The notes below the pieces were generated by a model, which searched no databases, was not told the DNA's origin, and saw nothing but the letters and a program-made list of their open reading frames with translations. Both the position numbers and the translations under genes were made by a program. From Paracoccus sp. C2R09 (lineage in GTDB: Bacteria > Pseudomonadota > Alphaproteobacteria > Rhodobacterales > Rhodobacteraceae): DNA of 64,000 bases. Location: NCBI RefSeq assembly GCF_018860625.1, contig NZ_JAHKQB010000014.1, positions 124,001-188,000 of the forward strand, read 5' to 3'. Of this stretch, positions 62,430-64,000 are shown in pieces (positions within the stretch are counted from its first letter, which is position 1; each line of letters begins with the position of its first letter).

Positions 62430-63761
62430 ATGCAAAAGACCCTTCCGCTCATCGCGACACTTGCGACGCTGGCAGCCTATCCTGCTGCCGCCCAAGATGC
62501 CGCGGCGCCCGCGGAGGCGGCTGTCGCCGTAAGTGCGGATGTCGCCTATATCTTCAATACTCTGCTGTTCCTGATCGGCGGCTTCCTGGTCATGTGGATG
62601 GCCGCGGGCTTTGCCATGCTGGAAGCGGGTCTCGTCCGTTCCAAGAACGTGACCACGCAGCTGTTCAAGAACATCTCGTTGTTCGCGATCGCGGGCATCA
62701 TGTATTGGCTGATCGGCTACAACCTGATGTATCCGGGCGAATGGACCATGCCGGGCATCATCGGCGAGATCCTGAGCCCCAAGGGCATCGACCCCGTCGG
62801 CGCGGGCGTGGCCGATGACGGCTATTCCTCGGGCTCGGACTTCTTCTTCCAGCTGATGTTCTGCGCCACCACCGCATCCATCGTCTCGGGCACCCTGGCC
62901 GAGCGCGTGAAGCTGTGGCCCTTCCTGATCTTCACGGTCGTGCTGACCGGCGTCATCTATCCGATCGAGGCCAGCTGGCAGTGGGGCGGCGGCTTCCTGA
63001 GCGAGATGGGCTTCTCGGACTTCGCAGGTTCGACCCTGGTCCACGCGGCAGGCGGCTTCGCGGCACTGGCGGGCGCGATCGTCCTGGGCGCACGTCACGG
63101 CAAGTATCGTCCCGACGGCCGCATGCAGCCGATGCCCGGTTCGAACCTGGCACTGGCCACGTTGGGCACGTTCATCCTGTGGCTGGGTTGGTTCGGCTTC
63201 AACGGCGCGTCGCAGCTGGCCATCGGGTCGGTCAATGACGCTGCCGATGTCAGCCGCATCTTCGTGAACACCAACATGGCCGCATCGGCCGGTGCCGTGG
63301 CCGCCGTCATCGTGACGCAGCTGGTCTATGGCAAGATCGACCTGACCATGGTGCTGAACGGCGCGCTGGCAGGCCTCGTGTCGATCACCGCCGAGCCGCT
63401 GACCCCCACGATCTTCGCCTCGATCCTGATCGGCGGCGTGGGTGGTGCGATCGCCTGCTTCGTGGTCCCGATGCTGGACAAGATGAAGATCGACGACGTG
63501 GTCGGCGCGATCCCGGTCCACCTGGTGGCGGGCATCTGGGGCACGATCATCGTCCCGGCGACGAACCCCGAGACCAGTTTCGTCACCCAGGCCATCGGCA
63601 TCGTCTCCATCGGCGCCTTCGTCTTCGTGGTCAGCTTCATCATCTGGTCGATCCTGAAGGCCACCATGGGCATCCGCGTCAGCAAGGAAGCCGAGATCAC
63701 CGGGCTCGACATCTCGGAGATGGGGATGGAAGCCTATCCGGACTTCGTCCAGGCGAAGTGA
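62430..63761 (+). CDS. amtB: Ammonium transporter (Amt family)
   Basis: The 443-residue protein has a cleavable signal (QKTLPLIATLATLAAYPAAA) and then 11 membrane helices. Conserved features are FAMLEAGLVRSKNVTTQLFK, FFFQLMFCATTASIVSGTLA, the pore His in STLVHAAGGFAALAGA (about 204), and the second pore His in IPVHLVAGIWGT (about 364). It conducts ammonium/ammonia under nitrogen limitation. No glnK lies next to it, unlike most amtB loci, so it may be the second (AmtY-like) paralogue. GAGG precedes the ATG. Tandem hairpins follow. Confidence 0.94.
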   Translation: MQKTLPLIATLATLAAYPAAAQDAAAPAEAAVAVSADVAYIFNTLLFLIGGFLVMWMAAGFAMLEAGLVRSKNVTTQLFKNISLFAIAGIMYWLIGYNLMYPGEWTMPGIIGEILSPKGIDPVGAGVADDGYSSGSDFFFQLMFCATTASIVSGTLAERVKLWPFLIFTVVLTGVIYPIEASWQWGGGFLSEMGFSDFAGSTLVHAAGGFAALAGAIVLGARHGKYRPDGRMQPMPGSNLALATLGTFILWLGWFGFNGASQLAIGSVNDAADVSRIFVNTNMAASAGAVAAVIVTQLVYGKIDLTMVLNGALAGLVSITAEPLTPTIFASILIGGVGGAIACFVVPMLDKMKIDDVVGAIPVHLVAGIWGTIIVPATNPETSFVTQAIGIVSIGAFVFVVSFIIWSILKATMGIRVSKEAEITGLDISEMGMEAYPDFVQAK

Positions 63762-63790
63762 TCGCCGGACATCACGGGTCTCTTCCCGAG

Positions 63791-63824
63791 AAGGGGGCGG
63801 GTCGCGCAATGCGGCCCGCCCCTT
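63791..63824 (+). terminator. Hairpin after amtB
   Basis: GGGGCGGG and CCCGCCCC arms (with flanking AAG/CTT) enclose a loop of about 15 bases, with a partly paired GCGC/GCG inside. Only two T residues follow. It is probably the amtB terminator. Confidence 0.6.
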
Positions 63825-63864
63825 CGGTATTCGGGGCGCGACTTTCGGGGCGCGACAACGCAAG

Positions 63865-63889
63865 AAGGCCCGCCGTGATGGCGGGCCTT
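63865..63889. terminator. Bidirectional hairpin between amtB and the polyprenyl synthase gene
   Basis: Perfect 10-bp arms AAGGCCCGCC (63865-63874) and GGCGGGCCTT (63880-63889) enclose a 5-base loop. It lies 24 bases past the leftward gene's stop at 63913. It is short of T residues on both sides. Confidence 0.65.
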
Positions 63890-63912
63890 CGGATTTCCGG
63901 CAGGGTTATCGG

Positions 63913-64000
63913 TCAGGCGATCCGGGCGACCACGAAATCGGCCAGCTCGGCCAGCATGTCGCGGATCGGATGTTCGGGCAGGACCTGCAGGGCGTTGCGC
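63913..64000 (-). CDS. ispB: C-terminal end of a polyprenyl diphosphate synthase (partial)
   Basis: Only the final 29 codons are present, ending ALQVLPEHPIRDMLAELADF, then VVARIA and stop. The pattern ALQVLPxxPxRxxLxxLAxxxVxR matches the C-terminus of long-chain polyprenyl diphosphate synthases of the IspB type as I recall it. The product would be the polyprenyl donor used by UbiA. The call rests on a short tail and is tentative. Confidence 0.6.
   Translation of the reverse strand, partial: RNALQVLPEHPIRDMLAELADFVVARIA

Overview
The window reads as chromosomal core DNA of a GC-rich alphaproteobacterium of the Rhodobacteraceae, most likely Paracoccus or a close relative. Four things point there: a 50-codon gene closely resembling the tiny subunit IV of the Paracoccus aa3 cytochrome oxidase (32565-32717); a methylsuccinyl-CoA dehydrogenase of the ethylmalonyl-CoA pathway (47366-48973); the gene order ispE-pdxJ-acpS-lepB-rnc-era-DUF1491-recO; and the strong GC bias. 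I see no rRNA, tRNA, insertion sequence, prophage or CRISPR array. The genus is an inference from recalled family features, not from a search.

Layout. 1-4834: end of an unidentified gene with a clear terminator, a BON/OmpA envelope protein with a small membrane partner, ubiA, rsmE and a DUF1127 protein. 4859-8686: leftward block prmA-msrA, xerC with a DUF484 partner, and a transaldolase. 8798-16922: priA, a lytic transglycosylase, a Lys/Ala-rich protein, an L,D-transpeptidase lipoprotein, an MFS exporter and an HNH nuclease with an unusual N-terminus. 16971-25547: nadE, an exported 18-unit MORN-repeat protein, a YcjX/YcjF-like pair, hrpB and a DUF2794 protein. 25587-29681: two I78-like lipoproteins, a TetR regulator, glutamate dehydrogenase and tsaC/sua5. 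29793-38311: acyl-CoA dehydrogenase plus metallohydrolase, oxidase subunit IV plus a lipoprotein, azlCD, a GNAT, greA and ETF-ubiquinone oxidoreductase. 38400-46810: a TPR protein leading into the ispE-to-recO housekeeping run, much of it translationally coupled by ATGA or TTGA overlaps. 46817-64000: META-domain lipoprotein, mcd, a TSUP permease with dapE and a GNAT, rnr, atoE, a type I secretion ABC/adaptor pair, mlaA-mlaC, a class A PBP, amtB and the last codons of a polyprenyl diphosphate synthase gene.

Themes. Envelope genes are numerous: peptidoglycan synthesis and remodelling (class A PBP, SLT, L,D-transpeptidase, dapE), lipid asymmetry (mlaA, mlaC), protein export (lepB, type I secretion) and several lipoproteins. 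A second theme is acyl-CoA and C2 metabolism: a DmdC-like dehydrogenase, ETF-QO as electron acceptor for acyl-CoA dehydrogenases, mcd and a short-chain fatty acid permease. A third is translation and RNA: rsmE, prmA, tsaC, rnc, era, rnr.

I found no clearly new multi-gene system. The best candidates for follow-up are the PUA-like/HNH protein, the perfectly registered MORN array, the type I secretion ATPase with an altered signature motif, the tandem I78-like lipoproteins, and several inverted repeats next to promoters (before amtB, priA, the secretion operon and lepB, and in the mcd divergent region). Starts were chosen by Shine-Dalgarno match, family N-termini and overlap with neighbours.
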